Assembly (NCBI GenBank): GCA_017308235.1
Contig: JAFKFL010000008.1
Coordinates: 248,001-312,000, forward strand
Direction of reading: 5' to 3'
Length of the DNA: 64,000 nucleotides
Origin: Alphaproteobacteria bacterium
GTDB taxonomy: Bacteria > Pseudomonadota > Alphaproteobacteria > Reyranellales > Reyranellaceae
The first letter of the stretch is position 1, and each line of letters begins with the position of its first letter. A model generated the notes under the pieces. The model worked only from the letters and a program-made list of their open reading frames with translations. It was not told the origin of the DNA and made no database searches. Both the position numbers and the translations under genes were made by a program. Shown here in pieces: positions 18,946 through 29,213 of the stretch.

Positions 18946-20814
18946 ATGTCGTCGGGAGAGATTTTCGGTTACATCGCGTCGGCTCTGGTCTTCGCCACTT
19001 TCTATATGAAGACGATGGCGCCGCTGCGCATGGTGGCGATTGCCAGCAACATCGCCTTCATCACCTACGCGGCCATCGACGGATTGGCGCCGATCTTCAT
19101 TCTTCATGTCGCGCTGCTGCCGCTCAATGTGGTGCGGCTGTTGCAGATTCGCGATTTTGAGCAACAGGTCGAGCAGGCCGCCAGGGAAAGTTTTTCGATC
19201 CAGGCGATCGTGCCGCTGATGCGACGGCGCGCCATGCGGGCCAATGAAACGTTGTTCGCCATCAACGACCCCGCCAACGAGCTCTACTACGTCGTCGATG
19301 GCGTTCTCTTCCTGCCGGAGCTGCAGCATGAGATCGGGCCGGGCAACTTCATCGGCGAGTTCGCGCTCTTTTCCGAATCGGGCAAGCGCACGGCCACCGC
19401 GATCGCGCGCACCGATTGCACGCTGATGGCGCTCAGCCGGAGGGCAGTCTTTGCCGCTCTGTTGCAGCACCCGCGCCTTGGCATCCATCTTCTGAAGCTG
19501 GTCACTGTCCGGCTGCTGCATAACGCCGGACGCGATCTCCATGTTCCTGTGACGGCAGGTGGCCCGAGCGTCTCGATGAACGAGGTGGCGATGCCGACAA
19601 AAGGCCTCTTCGCCACCAAGGGCCGGCGCAACGCCGTTCGTCTTGCCGTGGCGGCGTTTCTGGCCGTCATGATCGGCATGACCCTTTACGATCCGCTGTA
19701 TGTTGTGCTCTTCCGCGATGCCGCGGTTACGACATGGCTCAACGTCGCGACCGCGCCGATCGACGGGACGGTGGAGGGGTTCGACGTCAAGCCGGGCCAG
19801 CGGATCACCGGTTCCGGTGAAGTCGGGCGCATCGTGAACTACAGCGTCGACCGCAGTGGCGTGATTCGCGCCGAAGGGGCGGCGAAGCGGGCCGAGGCGC
19901 GGCTCGCTGAACTTGTCGCCTACGATGATCGCGTCTCGGCGCTGACCACCGAATGGCAGCAACGCCGGTCGCGCTATGCCGATGGTTTTCGCACCGACCT
20001 CGATCTCCGGGTCCAGGAACTCGAGCACCACGTCGCGCTGTTGCAGGAGCGCGTGGCGATCGCGGATGTGACGGCCCGTCGCAAGCATACCCTGCGGCTC
20101 GCCGGGAACAGTTCGCAGGCCGACGAGGATGCAGCCATGTCCGCTCAACGGGAGCTGCAGGCCTCGTTGACCGACACGACCAAGGAACTGGAGCGCGTGC
20201 GCGAGCGCCGCAGCCTGGCGCAGACCGGCGTCTTCCTCCAGGCCGACGGCAAGGAGCCCGAATGGTCCTGGCGCAGCCTGGACGAGATCCGCCTGGAGGC
20301 GGCGAAAACGTCCCGTTCGTTGCGCGAGGCGGAGGAGGAGGTCAAGACCACCAAGCGCATCATGGCGGATGAGCAGAAGAACCTCGCGGCCGCATCCAAC
20401 GCGGTATTCAAGTTGCCGGATGGCATGACGATCTGGTCGATGTCGGCGACCAGCGGCATCTCGGTGAACCGTGGCGAGCGGCTGTTCACCTGGATCGACT
20501 GCTCGAAGGTCCTCGTCGATGTTCCCGTCAGCGAGACCCTGGGGGTCCTGGTCAACGAAGGTGAGCGCGCCGAGGTGACGTTCGAGGGCGAACAGAAGCC
20601 CCGTGCCGCGGAGGTGTTGCTGAGCCGGGGCTCCTCATCCCGTCTCACCAGGGCCGAACTGGTCAGCGTTTCCGGTGCCCGCAAGACGTTGGCTCAGGTC
20701 ATCGTGGCGCTGCGCGAGCCGGTGGCCGGCTGTCCGATCGGTCGGCGCGCCTTCGTCACCTTTCCCGACATCGGCCTGCTTCAGGTCGTTCGGGCCTATC
20801 TGGCCGTCCTGTGA
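18946..20814 (+). CDS. Cyclic-nucleotide-binding domain fused to HlyD-type membrane fusion protein
   Basis: A 622-residue multidomain membrane protein. Residues 5-66 form three hydrophobic helices. Residues about 80-190 are a cNMP-binding domain; its phosphate-binding cassette GEFALFSESGKRTAT (137-151) keeps the Gly-Glu, Ala-Leu and Arg-Thr-Ala positions, so nucleotide binding looks possible. A fourth helix (about 231-250) leads to a periplasmic part: a half lipoyl motif APIDGTVEGFDVKPGQRI (270-287), a long charged coiled coil (about 305-480), a second half motif near MTIWSMSATSGISV, and a beta-barrel end. That half is HlyD/Alg44-like. Such a sensor-adaptor would couple cytoplasmic cAMP or cGMP to an envelope export process; partner genes are not adjacent. 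ATG at 18946 has only a weak upstream ribosome site. Confidence 0.85.
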   Translation: MSSGEIFGYIASALVFATFYMKTMAPLRMVAIASNIAFITYAAIDGLAPIFILHVALLPLNVVRLLQIRDFEQQVEQAARESFSIQAIVPLMRRRAMRANETLFAINDPANELYYVVDGVLFLPELQHEIGPGNFIGEFALFSESGKRTATAIARTDCTLMALSRRAVFAALLQHPRLGIHLLKLVTVRLLHNAGRDLHVPVTAGGPSVSMNEVAMPTKGLFATKGRRNAVRLAVAAFLAVMIGMTLYDPLYVVLFRDAAVTTWLNVATAPIDGTVEGFDVKPGQRITGSGEVGRIVNYSVDRSGVIRAEGAAKRAEARLAELVAYDDRVSALTTEWQQRRSRYADGFRTDLDLRVQELEHHVALLQERVAIADVTARRKHTLRLAGNSSQADEDAAMSAQRELQASLTDTTKELERVRERRSLAQTGVFLQADGKEPEWSWRSLDEIRLEAAKTSRSLREAEEEVKTTKRIMADEQKNLAAASNAVFKLPDGMTIWSMSATSGISVNRGERLFTWIDCSKVLVDVPVSETLGVLVNEGERAEVTFEGEQKPRAAEVLLSRGSSSRLTRAELVSVSGARKTLAQVIVALREPVAGCPIGRRAFVTFPDIGLLQVVRAYLAVL

Positions 20815-20827
20815 TTCGTCGCGGCGC

Positions 20828-21304
20828 CTACGCCGCAGCGTCCGTGTCGAGGAACGTCAGCACGCCGTCGCTGCGCTCGCCCTTGAGATAGCGGAAAGTG
20901 CCGGCGCCGGTCGCGATCAGGCCGCCTCTTTGGTCGTAGATCTCGGTTTCGGCGGCAAAGGTGCTCTGGCTGGTCGAGGGTCGCCACGCCCCCAGGATGG
21001 AGAGCGTATCGCCCTCGCGCGCGGCTGTGATGAACTGGGTGGTGAAGGCGAGCGTCACCGAGAGCCGTCGCGCCGTCGCGGTCTCGTTGAAGGTGCAGGC
21101 GAAGCCGCTGGCTGAATCGAGCAGCGTCATCAGCACGCCGCCGTGCAGCAGCCCGTTGGCGTTGCAAAGCTCGGGCCGCACCTTGAGTGTCATCTCGACG
21201 AAGCCCGGTCGCCAGGCCACGACCCGATGGCCGATCAGCCCGTTGAATCCTCGGAACTCATAAGGAGCGACCGGCCGAGCGTCGGCCGGTCGTTGGATTG
21301 CCAT
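20828..21304 (-). CDS. PaaI-type hotdog thioesterase
   Basis: A 158-residue single hotdog domain. GFNGLIGHRVVAWRPG, then NANGLLHGGVLMTLLDSASGFA is the PaaI-like active-site helix with HGG preceding the catalytic acid, and RRLSVTLAFTTQFITAAREGD is the family beta strand. Expected to hydrolyse acyl-CoA or aryl-CoA thioesters. ATG at 21304 is chosen: it is 17 bases after the IclR stop, and upstream codons belong to the frame shadow of that gene. Translated downstream of, and probably with, the IclR regulator. Substrate unknown. Confidence 0.87.
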   Translation of the reverse strand: MAIQRPADARPVAPYEFRGFNGLIGHRVVAWRPGFVEMTLKVRPELCNANGLLHGGVLMTLLDSASGFACTFNETATARRLSVTLAFTTQFITAAREGDTLSILGAWRPSTSQSTFAAETEIYDQRGGLIATGAGTFRYLKGERSDGVLTFLDTDAAA

Positions 21305-21321
21305 GTCGCTGACGAAGGAGG

Positions 21322-22257
21322 CTAGCGACGTGCCATCGCGGCCATCGGCGCCCGTTGGCCGCCCATCACGGGGCGCACCGACGACGTGGCGGCTATCGGT
21401 TGTGCTGCGGCAGGTTGCGCTGCCATGGCGGTGCGGATGTCGCGGGCGACCTTCACCAGGCGCGGGCCCCAGTCTGCCTCGAGGCGATCGCGGCTGATCT
21501 GGTAGATCGGCGCCGAGGCGTTGATGGCATAGGCGGCCGTGCCGTCGGTGTTGCGCAGCGGCGCGCCAACGCCGCACAGCTCGGGCAGCCACTCGCCCCA
21601 GGTGACGCAGAAGCCGCGCTCGGCCAGTTCCTTGAAGGAGCGCTCCATGCCGGTCTTCACCTTGGTCCAGTCGTCGCGCCAGCGGCGGCGGATGGCGTCG
21701 ATGTGCTTGTTGCGGTCGATATCGGGCAGCGAGAAGAGGTAGGCGCGGCCCATCGCCGTGGAGGCCATCGGCACGCGGGTGCCGACATCGTGGGTGATGG
21801 CGACGACCGAGGGACCGCGGCAGGCTTCGAGATAGATCATCGAATGACGGTCACGGCCGCCGAGCGCGGTCGAGGCATTGAGCGAATGGGCCAGCTGCTC
21901 GAGCGGCCCGCGCGAGGCACGCCGCACATCCATGCTGGAGATCGCCGCGTAGCCCAGCGCCAGAACGGAGGCACCCAGCTCATATTTGCGGAAGCGACGA
22001 ATATAGTTGAGGTAGCCGAGCTCGGTCAGCGTATGGGTGAGGCGGGCAACGGTCGGCTTTGGTAGGCCGGTGCGATGGGCGATTTCCTGGTTGCCCAGCA
22101 TGCCTTCGCCGGCATGGAAGGCGCGGAGAATGTCGAGGCCACGAGCGAGCGCGGTGACGAACTGGCGGTCCTTGGACGGAAGGCCTTCACCCAGGCCGCT
22201 CTCGAGGGAGCTCTGGAGGGCCGCGGTTCGCGTGACGAGGTGGCTGACATTACCCAT
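21322..22257 (-). CDS. IclR-family transcriptional regulator
   Basis: A 311-residue regulator. N-terminal winged helix-turn-helix at about 34-95 (ARGLDILRAFHAGEG, NQEIAHRTGLPKPTVARLTHTL), then the IclR effector domain with GRDRHSMIYLEAC, MASTAMGRAYLFSLP and the GEWLPELCGVGAPL ligand pocket. Family members sense aromatic or acyl metabolites. An alanine- and proline-rich tail of about 35 residues is additional. AGGAG lies nine bases before the ATG at 22257. It precedes the thioesterase in one transcription unit. The effector is unknown. Confidence 0.93.
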   Translation of the reverse strand: MGNVSHLVTRTAALQSSLESGLGEGLPSKDRQFVTALARGLDILRAFHAGEGMLGNQEIAHRTGLPKPTVARLTHTLTELGYLNYIRRFRKYELGASVLALGYAAISSMDVRRASRGPLEQLAHSLNASTALGGRDRHSMIYLEACRGPSVVAITHDVGTRVPMASTAMGRAYLFSLPDIDRNKHIDAIRRRWRDDWTKVKTGMERSFKELAERGFCVTWGEWLPELCGVGAPLRNTDGTAAYAINASAPIYQISRDRLEADWGPRLVKVARDIRTAMAAQPAAAQPIAATSSVRPVMGGQRAPMAAMARR

Positions 22258-22532
22258 GTGCGTTCTTCTCCTGTGGTGAATGGCCGTTTATTTTCTGTTG
22301 CGAAAGCTGCCACCCCCTCAGGCTTGCTGCAACGCCGCGGGGCGCGTTTTGGCCTGCGAACATGCAAAGCCGCCATGCTGCAGGTGCGGGTTTCAGCCGC
22401 AAGGGTTGTCCAACCGCCGGCGGGTACCCTTTTTCCGCTCATTTTGCCCGCTTTTTGCACCGGGCGGCTGGCCCAAGACACCGTCGGCGGCTAGCATGCG
22501 CCTCCCGCTCTTAGCTGAACAAGAGAACGAAA

Positions 22533-22787
22533 TTGGCCAAAGAACCGACCTTGCCCAAGGAGATAGCCGCCCTGTCCTTCGAGGATGCCCTCAAGGAACT
22601 GGAAGGCATCGTCCAGCAGCTCGAGCGCGGGCAGGTGAAGCTGGACGAGGCCATTTCGGCTTACGAACGGGGGGCGCTGCTGAAGCGCCACTGCGAACAG
22701 AAACTCGCCGAGGCCAAGATGAAGGTGGAGAAGATCGTCTTCGCTGCCGACGGCTCGGTCACCAGCCAGCCTGCCGAGCTGGGCTGA
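22533..22787 (+). CDS. xseB: Exodeoxyribonuclease VII small subunit
   Basis: An 84-residue helical protein with the XseB pattern LSFEDALKELEGIVQQLERGQVKLDEAISAYERG (first 32 residues of the domain), needed with XseA to form the single-strand nuclease. The XseA large subunit is not in the window. Start is TTG at 22533; upstream sequence holds only a weak AAGAGA. It heads the xseB-ispA-dxs series common in proteobacteria, 15 bases before ispA. Confidence 0.95.
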   Translation: MAKEPTLPKEIAALSFEDALKELEGIVQQLERGQVKLDEAISAYERGALLKRHCEQKLAEAKMKVEKIVFAADGSVTSQPAELG

Positions 22788-22802
22788 AACGATCCACTTC
22801 CC

Positions 22803-23711
22803 ATGCCGTTGTCGTCTTACCGCGACTTTAACGCCGCCTTGACGTTCGCCGCCGAGTCGGTCGAGCGCACCATGGACCGCCTGCTGCCCAAGGGGGAGGA
22901 GGGCGAGGCCCGTGTTTTCGAGGCCATGCGGTATTCCAGCCTGGGGGGAGGCAAGCGGTTGCGCGCCTTCTTCGTGCTGGCAACCGCCACACTGTTCAAG
23001 GTTGGTGCAATCCCGGCCATGCGGACAGCCAGCGCGATCGAATTCGTGCATGCCTATTCGCTGATCCATGACGATCTGCCGGCCATGGATGACGACGATC
23101 TGCGACGCGGCAAGCCCTCCTGCCACAAGCAATTCGACGAGGCGACGGCGATCCTGGCGGGCGATGCCCTGCAGGCGCTGGCCTTCGAGGTGCTGGCCCA
23201 CGAGGCCACGCATGGCGATCCCGCCGTCCGCACGGCGCTGGTGGCCGAACTCGCCAGGGCGTCCGGCGCCCAGGGCATGGTGGGCGGTCAGATGCTCGAT
23301 CTCCTGGCCGAGACGCAGGGGCCGGACATGTCGATCGGCGCCATCACGCGCCTGCAGCGGCTCAAGACCGGCGCGCTGATTTCCTTCTCCTGCACTGCAG
23401 GAGCGATCCTGGGCAAGGCGGCGGAACCGTCGCGCCTGGCCCTGTCGGCCTATGCACACGACCTCGGTCTCGCGTTCCAGATCGTCGACGACCTTCTTGA
23501 TGTCGAGGGCAGTGCGGAGGAGATTGGCAAGACACCCGGCAAGGATCAGGCGGCGGGCAAGGCGACCTTCGTTTCGATCCTCGGCTTGGAACGGGCCCGC
23601 GCCCAGGCAACGCTGCTCGCGGACCAGGCGGCGGCTCATCTTGAACCCTTTGGGCCGGCCGCACATTTGCTAAAACAGGCGGCGAATTTCGTCGTGTCAC
23701 GGCGCGCCTGA
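22803..23711 (+). CDS. ispA: Farnesyl diphosphate synthase
   Basis: Condenses IPP with DMAPP and then GPP to farnesyl diphosphate for ubiquinone, undecaprenyl-P and other isoprenoids. The 302-residue protein has the first aspartate-rich motif HDDLPAMDDDDLRRG near 91-105 and the second, FQIVDDLLDVEG, near 226. GGGKRLRAFFVLA near 45 binds the IPP diphosphate. Two residues lie between the two aspartates of the first motif in the bacterial short-chain manner. Directly follows xseB and precedes dxs. Confidence 0.96.
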   Translation: MPLSSYRDFNAALTFAAESVERTMDRLLPKGEEGEARVFEAMRYSSLGGGKRLRAFFVLATATLFKVGAIPAMRTASAIEFVHAYSLIHDDLPAMDDDDLRRGKPSCHKQFDEATAILAGDALQALAFEVLAHEATHGDPAVRTALVAELARASGAQGMVGGQMLDLLAETQGPDMSIGAITRLQRLKTGALISFSCTAGAILGKAAEPSRLALSAYAHDLGLAFQIVDDLLDVEGSAEEIGKTPGKDQAAGKATFVSILGLERARAQATLLADQAAAHLEPFGPAAHLLKQAANFVVSRRA

Positions 23712-23756
23712 GTCGGGGCACAGGATCACAGAGAGTTTCAAAGGCACACCAAGTTC

Positions 23757-25670
23757 ATGACACAAAACACCACGCCGCTTCTCGATAGCGTCGACACGCC
23801 AGCCGATATACGTCGGTTGCGTCCCGATCAGCTGCGCCAGTTCGCCGACGAATTGCGCCAGGAGACGATCTCTGCCGTGTCGGTAACCGGCGGCCACCTC
23901 GGCGCGGGTTTGGGCGTGGTCGAGCTCACAGTGGCGTTGCACTACATCTTCGACACACCGCGTGACCGGTTGATCTGGGACGTCGGCCATCAGGCCTATC
24001 CGCACAAGATCGTCACCGGTCGTCGCCAGCGCATCCGCACGCTGCGCCAGGAGGCTGGCCTCTCGGGCTTCACGCGCCGCAGCGAGAGCGAATACGACCC
24101 GTTCGGCGCGGCGCATTCCTCTACCTCGATCTCGTCCGGCCTCGGCATGGCCGTCGCCCGCGACCTGGCCGGTCGCGACAACCGCGTGGTCGCGGTGATC
24201 GGCGATGGCGCGATGAGCGCGGGCATGGCCTACGAGGCGATGAACAATGCCGGCGCCCTACGCAGCCGCATGATCGTCGTGCTGAACGACAACGACATGT
24301 CTATCGCCCCGCCGGTCGGCGCAATGTCAGGGCATCTGTCGCGGCTTCTGTCAGGCCGGCCCTACGTGACGCTACGCAACATCGGCCGTTCGTTCGCCGG
24401 CGCCCTGCCGCGGCCGCTCGAGAAGGCGGCCAAGCGGGCCGAGGAGTTTGCGCGCGGCTTCGTGACCGGCGGCACGTTGTTCGATGAGCTCGGCTTCTAC
24501 TATGTCGGGCCGGTCGATGGGCACAATCTCGACCATCTGCTGCCGGTGCTGAAGAACGCACGCGACAGCGATCTCGACAAGCCGATCCTGGTCCATGTCG
24601 TGACGCAGAAGGGCAAGGGCTATCCGCCGGCCGAGAACAGCGCCGACAAATATCATGGCGTGGTGAAGTTCGATGTCATCACCGGCAAGCAGGCCAAGCC
24701 TGTCGCCAATGCGCCGGCATACCAGGCGGTGTTCGCGAAGGCGCTGATCGCCGAGGCCGAGACCGACGACAAGATCGTCGCCGTCACGGCGGCCATGCCG
24801 TCGGGCACCAGCCTCGACAAGTTCGCCGATCGCTTCCCCAACCGATGCTTCGATGTGGGCATCGCCGAGCAGCATGGCGTGACCTTCGCCGCCGGCCTCG
24901 CCTGCGAAGGCTTCCGGCCGTTTGCCGCGATCTACTCGACCTTCCTGCAGCGCGCCTACGACCAGGTGGTGCATGACGTCGCCATCCAGAAGCTGCCCGT
25001 GCGCTTCGCCATCGACCGTGCGGGCCTGGTCGGCGCCGACGGCGCGACCCACGCCGGCAGCTTCGACGTTGCCTATCTCGCCTGCCTGCCCGATTTTGTC
25101 GTGATGGCGGCGGCCGACGAGCTCGAGCTCATGCACATGGTCGCGACCGCGGCGAAGATTGACGATCGCCCCTCGGCCTTCCGCTATCCGCGCGGCGAGG
25201 GCGTGGGCATCGAGCTCCCCGCCAAGGGTACCCCGCTCGAGATCGGCAAGGGCCGCGTACTGCGCGAGGGCAGCAAGATTGCGATTCTGAGCCTCGGCAC
25301 GCGGCTCGCCGACGCTCTGGCGGCGGCCGAAGATCTCGCGGCCAAGGGCCTCAGCACGACCGTGGCCGATGCGCGCTTTGCCAAGCCGCTCGACACTGAC
25401 CTGATTGCCCGCCTGGCCCGCGAGCACGAGGTGCTGATCACGATCGAGGAGGGCTCTGTCGGCGGCTTTGCCAGCCACGTTCTGCAGTTCCTGGCCACAT
25501 CAGGCCTGCTCGATCACGGCCTCAAGATCCGGCCGATGGTGCTGCCCGACCGCTTCCTCGATCACGCGGCGCCCAAGCGCCAGTACGAATGGGCAGGCCT
25601 CGATGCGGCGCACATCGTGTCGACGGCGCTCGCGGCGCTGGGGCAGCGGGCCGAGCGCGCGCGCGGCTGA
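23757..25670 (+). CDS. dxs: 1-Deoxy-D-xylulose-5-phosphate synthase
   Basis: First enzyme of the MEP isoprenoid pathway, joining pyruvate and glyceraldehyde-3-phosphate with thiamine diphosphate. The 637-residue product has [32 protein letters not shown], the ThDP motif [18 protein letters not shown] near 145, a catalytic Glu in [18 protein letters not shown] near 368 and [19 protein letters not shown]. Length is normal. It follows ispA by 45 bases. Convergent with the amidase gene ten bases after its stop. Confidence 0.97.
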   Translation: MTQNTTPLLDSVDTPADIRRLRPDQLRQFADELRQETISAVSVTGGHLGAGLGVVELTVALHYIFDTPRDRLIWDVGHQAYPHKIVTGRRQRIRTLRQEAGLSGFTRRSESEYDPFGAAHSSTSISSGLGMAVARDLAGRDNRVVAVIGDGAMSAGMAYEAMNNAGALRSRMIVVLNDNDMSIAPPVGAMSGHLSRLLSGRPYVTLRNIGRSFAGALPRPLEKAAKRAEEFARGFVTGGTLFDELGFYYVGPVDGHNLDHLLPVLKNARDSDLDKPILVHVVTQKGKGYPPAENSADKYHGVVKFDVITGKQAKPVANAPAYQAVFAKALIAEAETDDKIVAVTAAMPSGTSLDKFADRFPNRCFDVGIAEQHGVTFAAGLACEGFRPFAAIYSTFLQRAYDQVVHDVAIQKLPVRFAIDRAGLVGADGATHAGSFDVAYLACLPDFVVMAAADELELMHMVATAAKIDDRPSAFRYPRGEGVGIELPAKGTPLEIGKGRVLREGSKIAILSLGTRLADALAAAEDLAAKGLSTTVADARFAKPLDTDLIARLAREHEVLITIEEGSVGGFASHVLQFLATSGLLDHGLKIRPMVLPDRFLDHAAPKRQYEWAGLDAAHIVSTALAALGQRAERARG

Positions 25671-25680
25671 TCGCGAAGGT

Positions 25681-27087
25681 TCAGTCGCGCGGGTCGATCG
25701 GCGTCAGGACAGGCGCGCGGGCCTCGATGATCTCGGCGGCGTCGAAGCAGAGGTCCTCGCGATAGCGGCCGGCTACGACCTGCACGCCGACAGGGACACC
25801 GCCGACGTTGCCGGTCGGCACCGCGACCGAGGGAAAGCCCAGGACGGGTGTCGCCAGCAGCGAGCGCTGCGCGTCCATCATCTCGGTGACGATGGCCCCG
25901 CTCTCCTGGTCGAGATCGCTGCGGAACGGCAGTTGATGCGACACCGGCAGCACGACGATGGGGAAGCGCTCGAAGAAGAGCTGCCAATCCCGCATCAACG
26001 ATAGGCGGGTGCCGAAGGCTTCCAGGATCCCGTCTCCGTCGAGTACCGGTGCGTGGTGGAGATGACCGTCGATGTTGCGTTGGCTCTTCGCGTCGCCATA
26101 CGCGCGGATTCCCGGGACCAGGGCACGGCGTTCCTCGTTGACGACCAGGCGGTGCCAGAGGTCGGCAGCTTCGCCCAGCCTTGGCGGGGCCTGCTCGACG
26201 ACGAGGTAACCTGCGTCGGCAAGGCGGCGACCGGCGTCCCGCACGGCCGCGACGACTTCCGGCGCGGTGTCGCCGAAGGGATCGGGCGCGATGGCAGCCT
26301 GGATTGGTCTCGCCGAAGCGGGACCGGTAAGCGGCGCCGGGACCCAGGTCGGATCACGCGCGTCGGCGGCAGCCATGGCAAGGAGGCCGAGCCGCAGATC
26401 GGCGACACGGCGTGCCAATGGTCCCTGGACCGACATGAGCTGTGCCGTGATTGGCCGCTCTGTCTTGCCGGACGGATTGAAAGCGGGAACGCGGCCCGGC
26501 GTCGGGCGCAGTCCGGCGACGCCGCAGGCATAGGCGGGGTAGCGGATCGAGCCGCCGAAATCATTGCCGTGGGCGAGGGCGCCCATTCCCGACGCCACCG
26601 CGGCCGCGGCGCCGCCGCTCGAGCCACCGGGTGTCAGGCGTGCCGACCATGGATTGCGGGTCTCGCCGTGCAGGTCATTGCCGGTGAACCAGCGATGGGA
26701 GAAGGCGGGCGTGTTGGTGCGGCCGACGATGATCGCTCCGGCCTTGCGCAGGTTGGCAACGGGCGGACTGTCGTCCGTTGCGATCACGTCACGGAACGCG
26801 ACGACACCGTTGGTCGTCGCGCAACCTCGTTGATCGACATTCACCTTGATGGTGACCGGCACCCCGTGAAGCGGCCCCAGCGCGGCCCCGCTTGCCCTTG
26901 CGGCATCGGCTCTCGCGGCATCCGCGAGAGCTTCGTTGGCGAGGACCTGGACCACGGCGTTGATCGTCGGGTTGACGGCCGCGATTCGATCGAGCGCCGA
27001 TTGGACCGCTTCACGGCTCGAGATCGAGCCGTTGCCGATGCCCTGCGCGAGATCGGTCGCCGACCAGCGCCACAGTTCGGGGTGCAC
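25681..27087 (-). CDS. Amidase-signature hydrolase
   Basis: A 468-residue amidase-signature enzyme. Catalytic Lys lies in LHGVPVTIKVNVDQ near 80, and the cis-Ser and nucleophile Ser in the glycine-serine motif TPGGSSGGAAAAVASGMG near 154-171. The C-terminal LGFPSVAVPTGNVGGVPVGVQVV is also typical. No GatB or GatC is nearby and the glutamine-pocket features are not evident, so it is probably a free amidase acting on a small amide. GTG at 27087 is used, with GAGG directly upstream overlapping the stop of the peroxiredoxin, so the pair is coupled. Substrate unknown. Confidence 0.88.
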   Translation of the reverse strand: MHPELWRWSATDLAQGIGNGSISSREAVQSALDRIAAVNPTINAVVQVLANEALADAARADAARASGAALGPLHGVPVTIKVNVDQRGCATTNGVVAFRDVIATDDSPPVANLRKAGAIIVGRTNTPAFSHRWFTGNDLHGETRNPWSARLTPGGSSGGAAAAVASGMGALAHGNDFGGSIRYPAYACGVAGLRPTPGRVPAFNPSGKTERPITAQLMSVQGPLARRVADLRLGLLAMAAADARDPTWVPAPLTGPASARPIQAAIAPDPFGDTAPEVVAAVRDAGRRLADAGYLVVEQAPPRLGEAADLWHRLVVNEERRALVPGIRAYGDAKSQRNIDGHLHHAPVLDGDGILEAFGTRLSLMRDWQLFFERFPIVVLPVSHQLPFRSDLDQESGAIVTEMMDAQRSLLATPVLGFPSVAVPTGNVGGVPVGVQVVAGRYREDLCFDAAEIIEARAPVLTPIDPRD

Positions 27088-27088
27088 C

Positions 27089-27751
27089 TCAGCCCTTGGG
27101 CTGTGGGACGATGCGGAGGTAGGGCTTCAGGGTCTTCCAGCCGTTGGGATACTTGGCCTTGGCCTGCTCGTCAGTCACCGCCGGCGGGATGATGACGTCG
27201 CCGCCGTTCTTCCAGTTCACGGGCGTCGCCACCATGTGCTTGGCCGTGAGCTGAACCGAATCGAGCACCCGCAGCACCTCGTCGAAGTTGCGGCCGGTGT
27301 TCATCGGGTAGGTGAGCATCGCCTTGATCTTCTTGTCCGGGCCGATCACGAACACCGAGCGCACGGTGGCGTTGTCGGCGGCGGTGCGGCCCTCCGAAGT
27401 GGTGCCGGCGCCCTCGGGCAGCATGTCGTAGGCGGTCGCGACCTTTAGCTCGGGGTCGCCGATCATCGGATAGGTGACGGCATGTCCCTGCGTCTCCTCG
27501 ATGTCCTTGGCCCACTTCGAATGGTTGGCGACCGGGTCGACCGAGAGGCCGACGATCTTGGTGTTGCGCTTGTCGAACTCGGGCTTGAGGCCGGCCATGT
27601 AGCCGAGTTCGGTGGTGCAGACCGGGGTGAAGTCCTTGGGGTGCGAGAACAGGATCGCCCAGCCCTCGCCGATCCACTTGTGGAACTCGATCGGACCCTG
27701 TGTCGTCTCGGCCTTGAAGTCAGGCGCCGTGGAATTGATGCGCAATGTCAT
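27089..27751 (-). CDS. 1-Cys peroxiredoxin (Prx6 class)
   Basis: A 220-residue thiol peroxidase of the Prx6 subfamily that reduces hydroperoxides. Peroxidatic Cys is C45 in the motif HPKDFTPVCTTELG. The long C-terminal arm (VQLTAKHMVATPVNWKNG, then KPYLRIVPQPKG) is the Prx6 dimer arm. No resolving cysteine is seen, fitting a one-Cys mechanism. Start ATG at 27751 follows a G5 ribosome site. A 15-base odd palindrome lies about 46-60 bases upstream (27797-27811). Its stop nearly abuts the amidase start. Confidence 0.94.
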   Translation of the reverse strand: MTLRINSTAPDFKAETTQGPIEFHKWIGEGWAILFSHPKDFTPVCTTELGYMAGLKPEFDKRNTKIVGLSVDPVANHSKWAKDIEETQGHAVTYPMIGDPELKVATAYDMLPEGAGTTSEGRTAADNATVRSVFVIGPDKKIKAMLTYPMNTGRNFDEVLRVLDSVQLTAKHMVATPVNWKNGGDVIIPPAVTDEQAKAKYPNGWKTLKPYLRIVPQPKG

Positions 27752-27796
27752 GGTGAACCCCCAATGGTGAATAGACAGCTACCTCAACGCGCCGGC

Positions 27797-27811
27797 GCTT
27801 GACGGTCAAGC
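27797..27811 (-). promoter_or_regulatory. Palindrome in the peroxiredoxin promoter region
   Basis: GCTTGAC and GTCAAGC flank a single central base, a perfect 15-base palindrome placed 46-60 bases before the peroxiredoxin ATG. On the minus strand it contains TTGACC, a possible -35 box, but no good -10 follows at 16-18 bases. Could be an operator. It does not look like an OxyR site, which has spaced ATAG tetrads. Confidence 0.35.
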
Positions 27812-27995
27812 CCGGGCAGAAACTAGCTACGCAAAGCAGTTTGCCATCGATTTCTACTGTCGTTCTCGCGACATAACGACCAAATCTTTCTGACAGAATC
27901 GCGATGACCTTGGATGGCCCTTCGGGAGCCCCTGCCTGGCAAGGGGATTTGGGCGTCAACGCCTTGAGATTATATTGCCGAGGAGGAGGAAACAC

Positions 27996-28454
27996 ATGCC
28001 CGGCATTCGACCCGTGTTCAATCAGGTGAACATCGTCAGCAATGATCCGGAGGCATCCCTCGATTTCTATCGCCGTCTTGGCGTCTCGATCTCCGACGAA
28101 GAGGTGTGGCGTACGGCAACGGGCATCCATCACGTGAACGCTTCGGCACCGAAGGCGTCGGAGCCGTCGCGGTTCGAGGTCGACAGCGCGGCCTTCGCCC
28201 GCATCTGGAACCCAGCCTGGCGAGACCACGCCGATCTTGGTGGCCGTGTCGTGGTGGGCTTTGGCGTTTCGTCGCGCGAGGACGTCGATCGTCTCCACGC
28301 CGAGATGACGGGAGCGGGTTACCGTAGCCTGCGGGCGCCGCATGACGCTTTCTGGGGAGCGCGATATGCCATCATCGAGGATCCTGACGGTATCGCCGTC
28401 GGGCTGATGAGCGAGAAGTCGGACGGACACCGCTCGCCGCCGCCTGGGGTCTGA
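27996..28454 (+). CDS. VOC (glyoxalase/bleomycin-resistance fold) protein
   Basis: A 152-residue single-domain VOC protein. FNQVNIVSNDPEASLDFYRRLGV is the first beta-alpha-beta unit and FWGARYAIIEDPDGIAVGLM the last, carrying the usual DPDG turn. Possible metal ligands are fewer than in glyoxalase I, so activity is uncertain. ATG at 27996 follows the strong ribosome site AGGAGGAGGA. It sits six bases before tlyA, suggesting one transcript. Function unknown. Confidence 0.83.
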   Translation: MPGIRPVFNQVNIVSNDPEASLDFYRRLGVSISDEEVWRTATGIHHVNASAPKASEPSRFEVDSAAFARIWNPAWRDHADLGGRVVVGFGVSSREDVDRLHAEMTGAGYRSLRAPHDAFWGARYAIIEDPDGIAVGLMSEKSDGHRSPPPGV

Positions 28455-28460
28455 CTTGCG

Positions 28461-29202
<742 letters not shown>

Positions 29203-29213
<11 letters not shown>

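Noticed and set aside
27752..27995. OxyR control of the peroxiredoxin
   Set aside because: The gap contains a 15-base palindrome but not the four spaced ATAG-type elements of OxyR sites.
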